Shown: positions 38,193 through 49,870 of the stretch, one piece after another
Layout of the letters: the number at the start of each line of letters is the position of its first letter
Numbering within the stretch: the first letter of the stretch is position 1
Assembly (NCBI GenBank): GCA_921293015.1
Contig: OV121082.1
Coordinates: forward strand, 48,132,971-48,196,970
Reading direction: 5' to 3'
DNA: 64,000 nt
Source of the DNA: Phorcus lineatus
Lineage: Eukaryota; Mollusca; Gastropoda; Trochida; Trochidae
Program-made: the position numbers and the translations under genes
Notes under the pieces: generated by a model
Seen by the model: only the letters and a program-made list of their open reading frames with translations
What the model was told of the DNA's origin: nothing
Database searches by the model: none

Positions 38193-38228
38193 ATGAACAT
38201 TAGACTGTGGAAGTGCCACAATGTGTGA
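38193..38228 (+). other. Small upstream frame overlapping the neurogenin start
   Basis: An ATG at 38193 opens an 11-codon frame ending TGA at 38226-38228, overlapping the neurogenin ATG in another frame. Predicted transcription starts just before or at this ATG. It may therefore be too close to the cap to be used, or absent from the mRNA. If included in longer transcripts it would reduce neurogenin translation. Confidence 0.35.
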
Positions 38229-38973
38229 CACGGATGAAATGCGAGCTACAACTCCTTCGGACATTGGTCATTCTGGTGTGCTGGACAGTCTGGACACAGA
38301 TGATTCCAGCCATCCGGATACTTTTCATGGATTTTTCTCGGATTCATCAAATGACAGTTTTTTGACACAAGATTCTACAACAACATCGGTAAACACAGAC
38401 AATGGTGTACACGACTCGCCGAAGAAGAAGAAACGTTACAGTAAGTCTCGTGCACGGAACAGAAGCCCCGGTCTGGTGATGAAACTGAAGAAGAATAGAA
38501 GAGTGAAAGCGAATGACAGAGAGCGATCTCGCATGCATAACCTTAACTCTGCATTGGACTCTTTGAGGAAAACGCTGCCGACGTTCCCAGACGATGCCAA
38601 GCTTACAAAGATAGAGACTTTACGTCTTGCGCATAACTACATATGGGCGCTGACAGAGACATTGAAAATTGTTGAAACGCCAAAAGTAACAGCTTCATCT
38701 GAAAACGTTGCCAATAACGTTATGCAACAGCTGACGACAGAGTGTATGAAACTATCAAACAAGTGTGATTCTCTGGTCAGTAGACAGACAGTGTTATCTG
38801 CGCATACCCTCGGCTCCGACCCCCGTCTCCCGGTCCCCACCCAGCTTCGACTCGATCCTGGGGGATGGGCGTCCCATGCTTTATCTGTGATTCCGTCCGC
38901 GCCCCACTCAACCCGCTCTCCAGATTCTTTAGTCTTCGATCACTACCGGGATGATGCAAATGCATTTCTTTGA
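38221..38973 (+). CDS. ngn: Neurogenin, proneural bHLH transcription factor
   Basis: This 250-residue single-exon gene encodes a neurogenin-family class II bHLH protein. By family knowledge it acts in the nucleus as a heterodimer with E proteins (Daughterless type) on CANNTG boxes to commit cells to a neural fate. The basic region is [17 protein letters not shown] (residues 93-109), with the E-box-contacting glutamate at 101 and the E-R-x-R motif. Helix 1 runs to about 118, the loop includes [13 protein letters not shown], and helix 2 is [20 protein letters not shown] (131-150), all close to other neurogenins. The N-terminus is acidic and serine-rich (residues 20-50), followed by a nuclear-localisation-like PKKKKR (67-72). 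The C-terminus is divergent. Proline-directed S/T-P sites lie at 11, 66, 82, 153 and 233. The start is supported by an in-frame TGA at 38194-38196 and by A at -3. Whether it is a Neurogenin/Tap orthologue rather than another Atonal-superfamily member is highly likely but not tested by a tree. Confidence 0.96.
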   Translation: MCDTDEMRATTPSDIGHSGVLDSLDTDDSSHPDTFHGFFSDSSNDSFLTQDSTTTSVNTDNGVHDSPKKKKRYSKSRARNRSPGLVMKLKKNRRVKANDRERSRMHNLNSALDSLRKTLPTFPDDAKLTKIETLRLAHNYIWALTETLKIVETPKVTASSENVANNVMQQLTTECMKLSNKCDSLVSRQTVLSAHTLGSDPRLPVPTQLRLDPGGWASHALSVIPSAPHSTRSPDSLVFDHYRDDANAFL

Positions 38974-39380
38974 CAGCATTTATAAAAAACCACATGGTGT
39001 TCATGTTTATGAGAAGTGCTCTTTTAAACAGTGCTTGGTACATTTTGTATGTCTGGACATTCCTTATTAAAGACTTTGTGTAAAACGGACTCGATTAATC
39101 CGGAATGTGGTGCTAAAAAACTCTATTGAGAAGTGCCTATGGATTTTAAGATTTTGGAATTTTGGTTTTAGCCATTTTTCTAACGAAGGTATCCATTTTT
39201 AAGTATTTATATTTTTACATTTTTGCTACCATTGTGTCATGTATATGCATATATTCTACTTATTTGTAATTAAAACTAAGTTATGATATTTGATGTTTGA
39301 AATGTTTATACCAGCCGGCTGGACGGATGCAATATTGTTGTCTATTGGTGCTTAATAAAAATTCAAATGTGAGAAATCAA
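38974..39380 (+). other. Neurogenin 3' untranslated region
   Basis: AT-rich sequence after the stop at 38971-38973. It contains T-rich runs around 39185-39230. A weaker ATTAAA lies at 39066-39071 and the main AATAAA at 39354-39359, followed by T-rich text at 39385-39403. The extent is inferred from these signals. Confidence 0.55.
39354..39359 (+). terminator. Polyadenylation signal AATAAA
   Basis: Canonical hexamer 381 bases after the neurogenin stop, with a T/GT-rich element ('ttattctttgtcttttt') 25-45 bases downstream. A second AATAAA at 39406-39411 could serve as an alternative. Confidence 0.6.
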
Positions 39381-39411
39381 TTCCATTATTCTTTGTCTTT
39401 TTAGTAATAAA

Positions 39412-39943
39412 AGCTGAATGACTTTACTTGTTTTTAGAATCGAAAACAGCATTTATAAACATTCAACTTTATTTTCACAATGACATTGCTACAAACATAA
39501 TGACCTTATCCGAAACGTAGTCTGTGTCAATATGAATTTGATATTTTTATCAGAGTCCTATCGTTTTAAAACACTTTACATCTCCAAATTCACTTACTTC
39601 TACCGAGGTGTTCTCAAATCATGTAATTGACAATAATTTTGAATTCCCTTTGTTAAAAGTTGAATTTGCTTACTAATAGCAATAAGTTGTTTCATGCGAT
39701 TTTGTAAGGATAGTTATGGCCTTTTAAATGAGTTCTTTTGCAAATCAGTTTTGATGAAGTTAAATCTTTGTTGCATGTGAGATACTTTAAATATTTGAAG
39801 AGGATGATGAAAGGCTACGTTCGATGGTGATGCTATGTTTTGAATTATTGAAATCTTATTAACAAAAAGGAGAGGTTGGTTTGAAAACTACTTGACTTGT
39901 CAATATGAAGTAAATTCGTTGTGCTTATGGGACAGGGAAAGCA
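39412..39943. other. Intergenic DNA downstream of neurogenin
   Basis: AT-rich; nothing recognised. Confidence 0.6.
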
Positions 39944-40128
39944 CACTACACTATAATACACACAACAGTATAGAACGCTACACTGCACTACACTTTACTA
40001 CGCTAAAGTACAGTACACCACAACACGCAACACCACTTCGCTACAATACACTGCATCACATAGAATCACACTACACTGGACCACGCTACAATACACCACA
40101 CTACACTACATTATACCACATTACATAT
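39944..40128. repeat. Cryptic CACTA/CTACA pentamer-rich array
   Basis: Words of five bases such as CACTA, CTACA, ATACA and CCACA recur for about 185 bases with a loose 5-base period. The strand has almost no G. A frame at 39892-40137 translates this into His-Tyr-Thr repeats and is not a gene. Confidence 0.8.
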
Positions 40129-40255
40129 CTAACATGAATACAATAAAATACATTGAATTATTATTTCATTGAAATCATGTCTTAGTAAGTTTGTTGTAAT
40201 TCTTAGCAAAATTTAAGACAAGAGATCTATTAGTAGCTCTTGCTAGTCATGTCAA

Positions 40256-40739
40256 TTAAAGTGACACAGAGTATGTTTTAGCATTGTTTTGTTCTTTGAA
40301 TAAGAGCCAAATTACCATATGTCCTCAATTAAGTTCATATCGCTTATCTAAAGCGCACCTTTGTCGACAAAATTCCCAAATTGTGCTATTTTCAAGTTTT
40401 CAATGATAAATGAAAAACGGCCATATAAATGTCAGGACGTCGAAATTCGGCGTACATTTTACATGTATATAAGTTAAAAGTCCAACTTGATACAACCAAT
40501 CCATTTTTACATTGGTATCTACTGTAAATAAGTTTCCAAAATTACGATTGAGTCATTGACGCGTGTCATTGTCCGGTTTTCGATCACAAATCGAGACTTT
40601 AACGTGTTTTTTGTCACTTTACTGAACTAATAAGCACTCAGGTGCTAATATTTGGAAACAACCACCACTTCTCGATAAAATAACACCATTTATGAAGTTT
40701 GGCTCATTCGTATCCAACAACATACTCTGTGGCCCTTAA
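40256..40739 (+). mobile_element. Complete TTAA-element, family B (484 bp)
   Basis: The left end TTAAAGTGACACAGAGTATG and the right end CATACTCTGTGGCCCTTAA form terminal inverted repeats of about 20 bases, with the differences near the outer edge. Both outer tetramers are TTAA. Internal landmarks ('acggccatataaatgtca', 'tacatgtatataagtt', 'ctactgtaaataagt', 'gcgtgtcattgtccggttttcgatcacaaat') recur at 14941-15249 (reverse), 24471-24800 and 56274-56660. There is no open frame of note, so it is a non-autonomous MITE moved by an enzyme encoded elsewhere. TTAA targets are used by piggyBac and Kolobok/T2 transposases. Confidence 0.85.
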
Positions 40740-43700
40740 AGTGTTGAAAGTTGGGTCCCTTTGTCAACGTCTGTGTTATTAATTACGTTATTTGAATGTA
40801 TTTGAAAGTGGACAAAAATCAAATGCCATTCAACAAACTTACACAAATTTAAAGAACATTGCCCAACCCCGATCATTATCTATAACAACCCATTGAAATA
40901 ACATCAGATAGCTCAGTAGACGCCGTGTTATAGTTGCATCAACTCACAACGATATTGACATTATCAACGAGGCGTTGATTAACACTCGGACAACAATCTG
41001 TCAATACACTGTATCGACTGGCGCCACAGTTTCCTCTCGGCATTGAGGTACAACTGTTACTTCTATAAAAGACGAAATTTAATATAGCGACATAATAGAT
41101 CAGGGAACCTCTACAGAATGACATTTGTTTTATGCTGTCAAGAGCTTTGTAAAATAACGTAAATCGTAAATCATTCTTACTCAATTATAGAGGTACAAGA
41201 TCTGCCATAGTCAAGGGCCTGTCAAGGGAGATAAGTGCTCCTCCACTGAATATGGGCGTGGTCAGGCTGCACGGAGGAATATGTTTTGGTCAATGGACTA
41301 TCCTCAAGAGTTGGTCAATAATGAATGGGTCAGTGGGATTATTACATGAGTCATATTGCGTGGAGGGGTGTGTAGAGAGGGCGTTGGGGTCAAAGTCTAA
41401 TGGTTTCAATTCATCATACATTCAACGTTTGTTTTATTTTATTTATATGACAAAAAGATATGGTTGACATGTAACTAGTGACGGATAAAATTTTATATCG
41501 GTTTATCAATAATTTTGAATTAAAAAGTTTTCAGTTTCGAGGTGTACACTGTATACGGTAATGTTTTTCGATAATAAATTGATCTCACGGAAGCGAAAAT
41601 GAATGTTATCAATTCAATAAAATGTGTTTCATCTAAAGAAGCAGTTCTTAAACGGATGTACCAGGATCAGTTAAACTATGGCAAACCATTTCATTAACTC
41701 AAATGATGAAAAGGTGTTGACATAATAATTTCCGCCAAGCTTTTTGCTTGATACTTGACAATTTCTTCGATAACTGTGGATTTAATAATTTAAGATAATA
41801 CATTTTGCACAAACTGAAGTTTATTTTGGAAAATTAAAAGAAATAAAATCTGAAAAACCGTGCTACTGCCCTTTAAAGGGGGAATAATAAAGATTACGGT
41901 ACACTAAAATTACGATGAAAAATGTCAAAATGAATCAAATCATGTCATTGTAAAAAGGGTGAAAATTTGAATTGACTCTCTCTCTTGACGCGTGTAAGAA
42001 GACGCTAGAACACTATGGGGGATGCTGGTAGAAGGGTAGATTCCCCTACAGTCCTATCATCTTCCCCCTTTGTCCCCCTCGACCCCCGGTGTGTGTACTA
42101 CCCCCAATATGACAGCAGAACAAGAAAATCTGTCAGACGGTGTTAGGCTAGGTGAGGTTGGACCATAATACGCGTGGATTCCCTTTAAGCCTTTATGTAA
42201 AACTTTAACAGAGATAAAAGATAAAGTACACCTTGTTGAAACAATCAATTTTAGCTGTAAGTAAGCCTTAAACCCAAATTTTATTTTCCTAACTTTTTAT
42301 CCGAGTCAAATTAATGAAAAATGGATATACAAAAACAAACAGGTTATACATAGAAAAGGATAAAAATCATTTAGGGAATAAGAGACACTGAAAAAACGAA
42401 AATGACCTGAGGAATATTAAGTAATACTGCAACTTCCTAACTTAAAGCAAAGAATGTTAGAAAAAAAAGGAAATTATATTAAAAGTCTGAGAAAGTCAAC
42501 TACGACAATTGCAAAGATTTCAGAAACCAACAAAGGGAGTTCTGAACGAATGAGCATGACAAGAGCTCATAACTTGATTACCAATTTGATATCAAACCAC
42601 AATCATATAACTATAGAAAAGAACAATCTTACTAGAAATAAACTGCCGTGGCAAATTTGAATGTTCGAAACCAAGTAGCCACATACGGAAAATATAATTA
42701 CAGTAATTATTCTACGTAAAATGTAACAAAGTAATCAAGAAGAGAATAAAACCTTCAAGAACAGGCAATAACGGGTGAACAGAACTTGTGGTTGATGGTA
42801 GTGTATGCATGGTTCGCCAAGTACAACAGAGGTCTGAAGTTCTTTGCAACAGTGATTATTTGGGCACTGCCGCGTATCTGACAAATTATAGATACTGACG
42901 TTTAAACTTCGTAAACGCTTTTATAAAACAATCGTGGTCGTTCGCTGTACGTCGTAGCTATTCATTTGTGATTATAGACTGGCGATTGAAAGTAACGGAT
43001 CGGGCTGACAATCGTGATTTAGCCATTTTATATTTTTTTAACCAAGAAACAAGAAGAGTTTAAAGCAAAAGTACTTCGTAACAGATAAGAAGGTTTTTGA
43101 CATCTACTCGATAAAAAGTAAAATCAATTCATAAAATGAATAATTATTAATTTACTCCTTTCAAATGTTCAAGACGATGATGAACAAATTAATTAACAAT
43201 ATAAATCGACCATTTTTAAAACAAATATGTCTATACCACGTCCTAAAGCAATGCAATATCTGAAACGGAAGAAAATACTCAACTTCCCATTCCGCGTGTA
43301 AAACAAACTATACTACATACGAGTATCAGACTGTCTAAAGCCACACTATCAGTGAAGAGAATAATTACTAAATTGATGCAAGTATTGAACTCTCAGTAGT
43401 GTGTGTATCCTTTGTGGCATTATTATACGACATAATCCATGTGACAATTATACCTTTATCGCCCGATTAATTATGTTATCGACCCAATGATAATAAAGAC
43501 ATCGTAGATCGACACTAACGATCCGTGTCACTTATCGCTCGTAGCGACGAGCAAAAGTAGTTGATACTTGTGTCATTTTAATCAATATGAAGACAGAAAA
43601 CATTAATTTTATGTTTTGCACTGAATCTCCTAGAATCCTGAGAAAGAGGCTTTACTTTACTCAACTGTCAGGTGACACCACGCAATCCCGTCTTAAACGT

Positions 43701-44349
43701 TACACATTTAAACTTTAAATGACACATTCAATATTTTGAAATACCTTATTTTGAAAACCTACAAAGCGAAGGCTATTAAAATTGGAACATCAGAAATGAC
43801 AGTTGTACTGGTCATGTACCCAATCTCATTCATTACATCAAAATATACCTCTAAACGTCTATAACCCACTATAACCCACCAAAGATAATTTGCGTCATAC
43901 TGTTAATGTTGAGGTGCACACAAACAGCATCGGCACTCCGCGAGTTTTTTAAAAATATATTTGTGAATTTAAGTTAACATTACGTTTATAAACATGGCCA
44001 TATCCGGTTTTTTTAATTCAGCACTCATCAAATATCAGTCATGAAATCGACAATAAATTAACGGAAAAAGACGGGAAAATTCGTCTTGTGGTAATATTCT
44101 TGTCTATGCTAAAGAACACTGATGTCAGCGGTAACCGTCTTCGTTTGCATCTACCCAATCCTTTATTATAAACGTTACCTTCATAAAGTTTACTTCTGAG
44201 AAAGTTTTCTCTATCACCAGGTAACCATTTTGTTAGGAGAAAATATTTTAGCCTGTCTAAGCGTTTTTATCGCAATGAAACAGTAATAAGGGAAACTCAC
44301 TGTTTGGAAATCTGCGACATAAAACCGAATTGAAATAGCCCTAACTTTG
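40740..44349. other. Intergenic DNA, no supported gene
   Basis: Short frames (40939-41184, 41252-41467, 42057-42248, 42454-42660) show no domain. The palindrome CCCTTTAAAGGG at 41869-41880 looks like two TTAAAGG element ends placed head to head, but no element body could be matched on either side. An uninteresting AT-rich background fills the rest. Confidence 0.55.
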
Positions 44350-44775
44350 ATGGCACTATAGTAAGCTTTTTCGATTCAAATTGGCTATTCTAAGGCATAC
44401 GAGGACATAGGCCCTCGGGTTAGCTTTTATCGATGCAAAAAAACAACTTTTTATTATTTACAATGTAGCTGCAATCACCGGCTTAAAGAAAAATCAATGG
44501 TCAGCTGTACACAAAATGGAAACATTAATGGACAGTTGAAACGATTGAACTAGTAATGTGTGTACCTTTTGAATTTACCAAACTCTGAACTGACAACAAA
44601 GGGTGAAATATGTTATTCAACCAATCTCTTTAACTTAACCAATTTCATAAACATGGTATGAGTATCATTATTGGATTAATCATAATGGCTTTTTTCGCTT
44701 TTCTGACTGAAGGCAAAATTTACTGAAATATTTCCGATGTTGTAGCTCTTGCGGATTTAATGCAACGTTGCCTTG
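44350..44775 (+). mobile_element. Partial TTAA-element, family C
   Basis: It starts 'tggcactatagtaagc' and runs through the family C landmarks: 'ttcaaattggctattctaaggcata', 'ggtcagctgtacacaaaatgga', 'ggacagttgaaacga', 'actctgaactgacaacaaa', 'attattggatta', 'ttttcgcttttctgactgaaggcaaa', 'aatatttccgatgttgta' and 'gcggattta.tgcaacg'. The left TTAA is decayed (reads TTGA) and the right end is missing. Non-coding. Confidence 0.8.
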
Positions 44776-45401
44776 ATATATGATAAAGAGCTTTCGGTGT
44801 TCTGTTAACGTTACTGTACGATCGGTCTGCATTCCAAAATTGCTGAAAATTTTCGGCTTTTTCTGTGTGATGTCTTAAGTTTGTCCAATAATGTAAAACA
44901 TTTTCTTGCGAGTATTCGATTATATAATCAGCGTGTAATGAAGATGTGTTAATGTCGATTAAGTATTCTCTACATCAAATCCTTTAGAAAAGCACCCTTT
45001 ACTCATCTTCCCCATAAGTATTTGGTGTTTTAAGGGTGTGTGTTTGAAGTGAATGATAAACGAAATGAATTCACTTCCTAACGTCACTTCGTTCATCATT
45101 CTCCACAAAAGCACTCCTTCAAACACAAAAACCACCAGATACTATCAATACCGTCATCAGACCCCAGTTAGCACCCATCCAATATGTACAATTACAGCGC
45201 AGTGTTTGCATTAAACGCAAAGCAGAAAAAAATATCTGAAGCTGACATAATTCGAATAACCATCTTATAGCATTGTTTTCAAAACGATCAGCAATTCCTC
45301 CAATATAACCCTAATATAACACTCCTTAACTTGCTAATCGCCATCCCCTCTAAAGTCCTTTCCGTCCTCATTCCCTCCAGTGAGCTACTTTCATCACGAT
45401 C
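44776..45401. other. Intergenic DNA, nothing recognised
   Basis: AT-rich sequence. An imperfect inverted stretch around 45010-45135 (phrases 'gtgtttgaagtgaatgat' and 'cactccttcaaacac') could form a stem. Confidence 0.5.
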
Positions 45402-45862
45402 TTAAAGAGCCACTCCGTGAGTTGTTGGAGTTGACAAACTTAATCAATGGTTTCATTTGATCGCAGAGTATCGACTGTTACCAAAAGACACATTTTAAAG
45501 CTTATTGTTTTTTTACAGTGACAATATGAGGGTAGAACATCGCAATTATGATCGAAAACTAGACAGTGGCGCGCGTCAAACAGTCAAACATAATTTTGGA
45601 AACTTATCTATAGCAGCCAGGAGGGCAGTTAGGAGTTGATATTATTTGTTAGGTTACATAACTAGTTTTGGACGTGATATATCAACACCTCTGTGAATTT
45701 ATAAGCCTGTATTTAGATTTTCATGGAAACCAGTATTTGTCATATATACATTTTTCGACATGAAAGACATAAGAAGTTATGATTTTATATCACCACATAT
45801 GACATTTAGGTTCGTATCAAAGATAAATAATATGTTAAGAAAATCACGGAGTGGCCCTTTAA
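45402..45862 (+). mobile_element. Complete TTAA-element, family A, copy 1 (461 bp)
   Basis: The left end is TTAAAGAGCCACTCCGTGA and the right end TCACGGAGTGGCCCTTTAA, terminal inverted repeats of 19 bases with one mismatch. The inside matches copy 2 (51137-51610) over its whole length apart from a roughly 12-base deletion near 45665 and scattered substitutions. No transposase frame; the frame at 45760-45942 runs out of the element and is incidental. MITE with TTAA target. Confidence 0.92.
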
Positions 45863-46194
45863 AATATCCTAATTTCGACCTGCACCCCTCCTATGTCATG
45901 GCTTCGTACACTGTCCCACAAGTAGCAACCCCTCCATCCTAAATGTACCCCTTCTATCTTACATCCCTCAAATGATACCTTTCACAACCACCTCCCCATC
46001 CAATACCACACTTCTAGCGCCACCCCATCCATTCAACACACCTAATGCCTGATTGCTGTTTTGAGGCCTAGGGGCACGAAATGAGTTTAATTGTTTGAGT
46101 CACGTTAGTTTCGCATTCCGAAAATCAATTTGGAGCTTGATGAAACTGATTTGGTATCAACTTATCAAAAGCTTGTAAAATATTAAAGGAAAAA
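45863..46194. other. Intergenic DNA, CT-rich
   Basis: Pyrimidine-rich stretch (45880-46050) with many CCCCTCC- and CACC-type words; no gene or element recognised. Confidence 0.5.
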
Positions 46195-46500
46195 ACATCT
46201 AATTTCCAAGGCGATGTAGTTAATTACGTATGGCGGGTGGAGAAGGGCGGGAATCTATAATTAAAACAGGGGATGTCCTGTACCACGTGACCACCAGGGA
46301 CCTCCACTAATTAGGCGAGCTGGAGCTACGGTAGATTGCTGTGAAATTTAATTATCTTCCACACTGATTTGTAAATATTTCATCAATTGATATCGGTCTG
46401 GAAGTGCACAAAAGCTCATCTGGGGATATGGCTTGGGTAGTTCTTGTCGAAGGCGCTGGGGGCGCTGTCACCTGGCCTCGATCTTAGCAGCGTGAGTGAA
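46195..46500. promoter_or_regulatory. Candidate distal control element downstream of neurogenin
   Basis: This block is less AT-rich than its flanks and dense in transcription-factor-like words. They include E-box CACGTG (46284-46289), a homeodomain palindrome CTAATTAG (46307-46314), further TAATTA words, CACCTG near 46470 and CTCF-like text (CCACCAGGGA at 46291-46300). There is also GGCGCTGGGGGCGCTGTC near 46452. It has no open frame and no repeat character. It lies about 7.3 kb downstream of the neurogenin coding region, the only gene it could plausibly serve in this window. Function is inferred from motif density alone. Confidence 0.3.
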
Positions 46501-49059
46501 TATAAAATGCTGTTTAACCTGACTAGTTTATTAGTAATAAGAAAGCATAAGTTAAACAATTAATGACACGACAATGGCTGTTTGATCATGTAGGACGCCA
46601 GGCTGTGAAGACGTGTGTTGTTAGACAGAGGGACCTGTTAAATTATCTGTTCCAAATGTCCCAAGGGTATTCCTAGAAAGAGACACTTAATTGACGGGTG
46701 TAATCGGACGTAATAAGTTAATTTCAAAATTAAATCTTCGGTTAGCTCTTTTCGTCGACACGTTCAGATTTTGCATTTTCTTTCGCGCTACATCTTCTAA
46801 ACGACATGTGGTAGCAGTGACGAGAAACAAAATGGAACTGTAGGAGGAACATAAAGAACGGAAAGCAAGTATGAAAGTTATGAAAAGTAGATGAGGAGGA
46901 ATTTTGTAAAGATAATGAAGATAAAATTCATGTTGAAGAAAATAATAAGATTGCTTAATGTGTAGAAATGAATATGACGAAACAACTTTATAGAGAAGAC
47001 ATTCAAACGACCTGTAAAAGAACAGGAAAGCGAAAAAACGCTAGCATGTATTGGGGGAAAAACACGAAAACGTTGAAAATTTCAAGAACGTTTATAAAGA
47101 TGAAGCTGAATAAGAATTCAACAGAAAACGAATTAGAAAGTTCAAATGAAGATCATTATTGACAGAAAAAATGATATCTCTTTTATTTTCAGGACGAAGA
47201 AGATACTACGATATTAATAGGGTCATATTTACACAGCGGCTCACGATGCGAAGAGTTATATTATAGACATATCCACTACGGGATATGAAGTGATATTGAT
47301 ATAGATGAGTATGAATAATACTGATAAGAAAATGGAGAATAGCAAATGATGAGAAGACGTTGAGAAGATACAAAGTAATATTGAAGAGTTTTGGTAGAAG
47401 GTGTTCGAAGAATATCTATATGAATCAGAAAATAAATGGTATTCAACTATGGTGAAGAATAAGTTTGAAAAGAGTTTTTAAAAAATGTATTGAATGTATA
47501 GATACGAAAATTTAGTAATATCGTTCGGAAAAAGGAGAAAATCTATTTATGATGTTAAAGAATGTAAAACAGATGTTATTGATAAGACGATGAATAGGCA
47601 AATATTATAGGATACAAAATAAAACAGTGAGGACATAAGAAATATATCTAATCGAATTACAAATCGAAAATAGTAAAATAGACGGCCTAATAGAGATCCC
47701 GATGTGAAGCGTCCATAAAATGCATTTTCATGCTTTTTAATTCGTTATATGAAATTATGAGGAATCGAAAAAACGGCAACAAATATGACATTTCAAAACA
47801 ATGAATAACATCAAGTATGAATATGTGTCCTTTAATCAAGTCTTTGAGATGAGAGTTTTAAGTACAATTGTCTCAAACCATCAAAACATATATTATTCAC
47901 AGAGAAAAGATGTTTACGAAATATATTTTCAGCAAATTCAAAGTTTCGATCTATATGACACACAAATAGGATGTAAAGGGACAAAATAACAATCACAGAC
48001 AATGATACATTTCTGTGAACATTTAATTATCATTGACTAAATAGAGCGACATCATGAATCATACAACAATGTTAATTTCTTTCCACATACTTGTCTAAGT
48101 TCAGTTTCTATATAAAAAAATTCATGATTTCATAACATCACTTGGCAACATTACATCTTGTAACTTCCGAATATCATCATGTCTTGTAACGTTTAAGTTA
48201 TCAAATATCGTTGTCAGCTATGGTAGTTTCACTAGTATCAAACCCCTTGTCACATTTGTTTAAGAAAACGCATCCCTCCCTTACAACCTAGAGTATCAAA
48301 ATTCAACTTTGTTTAGATAGAACTTCCACCAAAAACTGTCTTTAAGAACTCAAACCTAATGAGTCTCCCGTGTCTAATGATGTCTTGTGCAAACTCTCGA
48401 GTTACATGTAATGAGTGTTTAGATTGGTTTGAATTTCACTTAAAATGTTTACGCTTTACACTTGTCTGTTTTAGATAACATGAGGGGGATATGTCCCCAC
48501 TTTCGCGGCGCCCATCATTTTCTTTCGTGGGGTCATCCTTTTGTTACCGAATTTTCCACCACCCCCTTATTTGAGCTCGACACCCCACGGGTTTGCCACT
48601 GGTAGCACGGGAAACATGAAACTTGGCACGAGTCTTCAGTATCACGTGACCCCACACCTGCTGATAAAATGTAGTCGAGAGTTTGAAGAATTTTATTGTT
48701 TAATTTTTCAAACAAAGCAATCTAAGAATTCATTTAATACGTGAGAGAAGTAACAACTATATTGACATAATGTATAAGTGTATGTGGACGCTATCCAAAT
48801 GGTTGTGTTTCTTTGTTTTAAATTGATATGTGTGGACATAGTGAAAGAGACCAATTATTCAACCGCCGAAAATAAGACTATATTATTCAATCTATGTGTT
48901 CAGTTTTACTAACACTAATATACTCCAATTACTGTAAAGAACTCCCTTAAAATTCTTGGTCAAGTAATTTTCAATGTTTTCAAGATCAATTCAGCTATTG
49001 ATATTTATAACGGTTTACGTGTAACATCGTGTAACGTATTTCGTAAATCATAACGTAAA
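46501..49059. other. Intergenic DNA, no supported gene
   Basis: Purine-rich (GAA/AAG) stretch from about 46840 to 47480; frames such as 46968-47162 are Lys/Asn-rich by composition only. An ATCACGTGAC E-box lies at 48641-48650. Overlapping frames at 48533-48744 show no domain. Confidence 0.55.
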
Positions 49060-49870
49060 ATATTCACGTAAATCATTGCAAATTTACACAAATATCTCTA
49101 CACGTATATCATTACATCATTCATATCGCCTAGACAACGACAATCATAAGGTCTTCACGTACATCAATCATAACGTCTTCACTTATATCAATCATAACGT
49201 ACACACGTATATCAACCATAACGTCTTCACATATACCAATCGAAATGTCTTCACGTGTATAATCATAACATCTTCACGTATATCAATCATAACGTACACA
49301 CGTATATCAACCATAACGTCTTCACATATACCAATCAAAATGTCTTCACGTGTATAATCATAACGTATTCACGTGTATCAATCATAATGTCTTCACATAT
49401 ACCAATCATCATGTCTTCACGTATAACAGTCATAACATCTTCACGTACATCAAGCGAAACGTCTTAAAGTATATCAATCATTACCTCTTCACATTTATCA
49501 ATCATAACATCTTCAGATATACCAATCATTATTTATACACGTATATCAATCATAACATGTTCACATATATCAATCAAAATGTTTTACGTACATATCAATC
49601 ATAACATCTTCACGTGAATCAATCATAACGTACACACGTATATCAACCATAACGTCTTCACATATACCAATCAAAATGTCTTCACGTGTATAATCATAAC
49701 GTATTCACGTGTATCAATCGTGAAATCTAATGTATATCATTACGTTACGTTTTCACGTTAATAAATCATAACGGCTACACGTATGTCGATCATAGTTTCT
49801 TTATGTATATCAATAATAACGTCTTTATGTATATCAATAATAACGTCTTCACGTATGTCATTACGTCACA
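49060..49870. repeat. 24-bp minisatellite with 95-bp higher-order repeat
   Basis: The unit is CACGTATATCAATCATAACG plus TCTT, repeated about 33 times with variants. Because 24 is divisible by three, three frames give long strings of Tyr-Ile-Asn-His-Asn-Val-Phe-Thr; these are not genes. A four-unit block beginning AACGTACACACG recurs at 49196 and 49291 (95 bases apart, one unit being a base short) and again at 49627, showing block duplication within the array. Confidence 0.93.

Noticed and set aside
38347..39043. Minus-strand frames opposite the neurogenin gene
   Set aside because: They are by-products of the coding strand's codon composition, and have no domain or promoter.
39892..40137. His/Tyr/Thr-rich 81-residue protein
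   Set aside because: Explained by the CACTA-type simple array.
41869..41880. CCCTTTAAAGGG as a pair of abutting TTAA elements
   Set aside because: Neither flank could be matched to families A-D; left as an isolated palindrome.
49076..49604. Three overlapping frames with Tyr-Ile-Asn-His-Asn-Val repeats
   Set aside because: They are translations of a 24-bp minisatellite, in more than one frame, without start context or non-repeat sequence.
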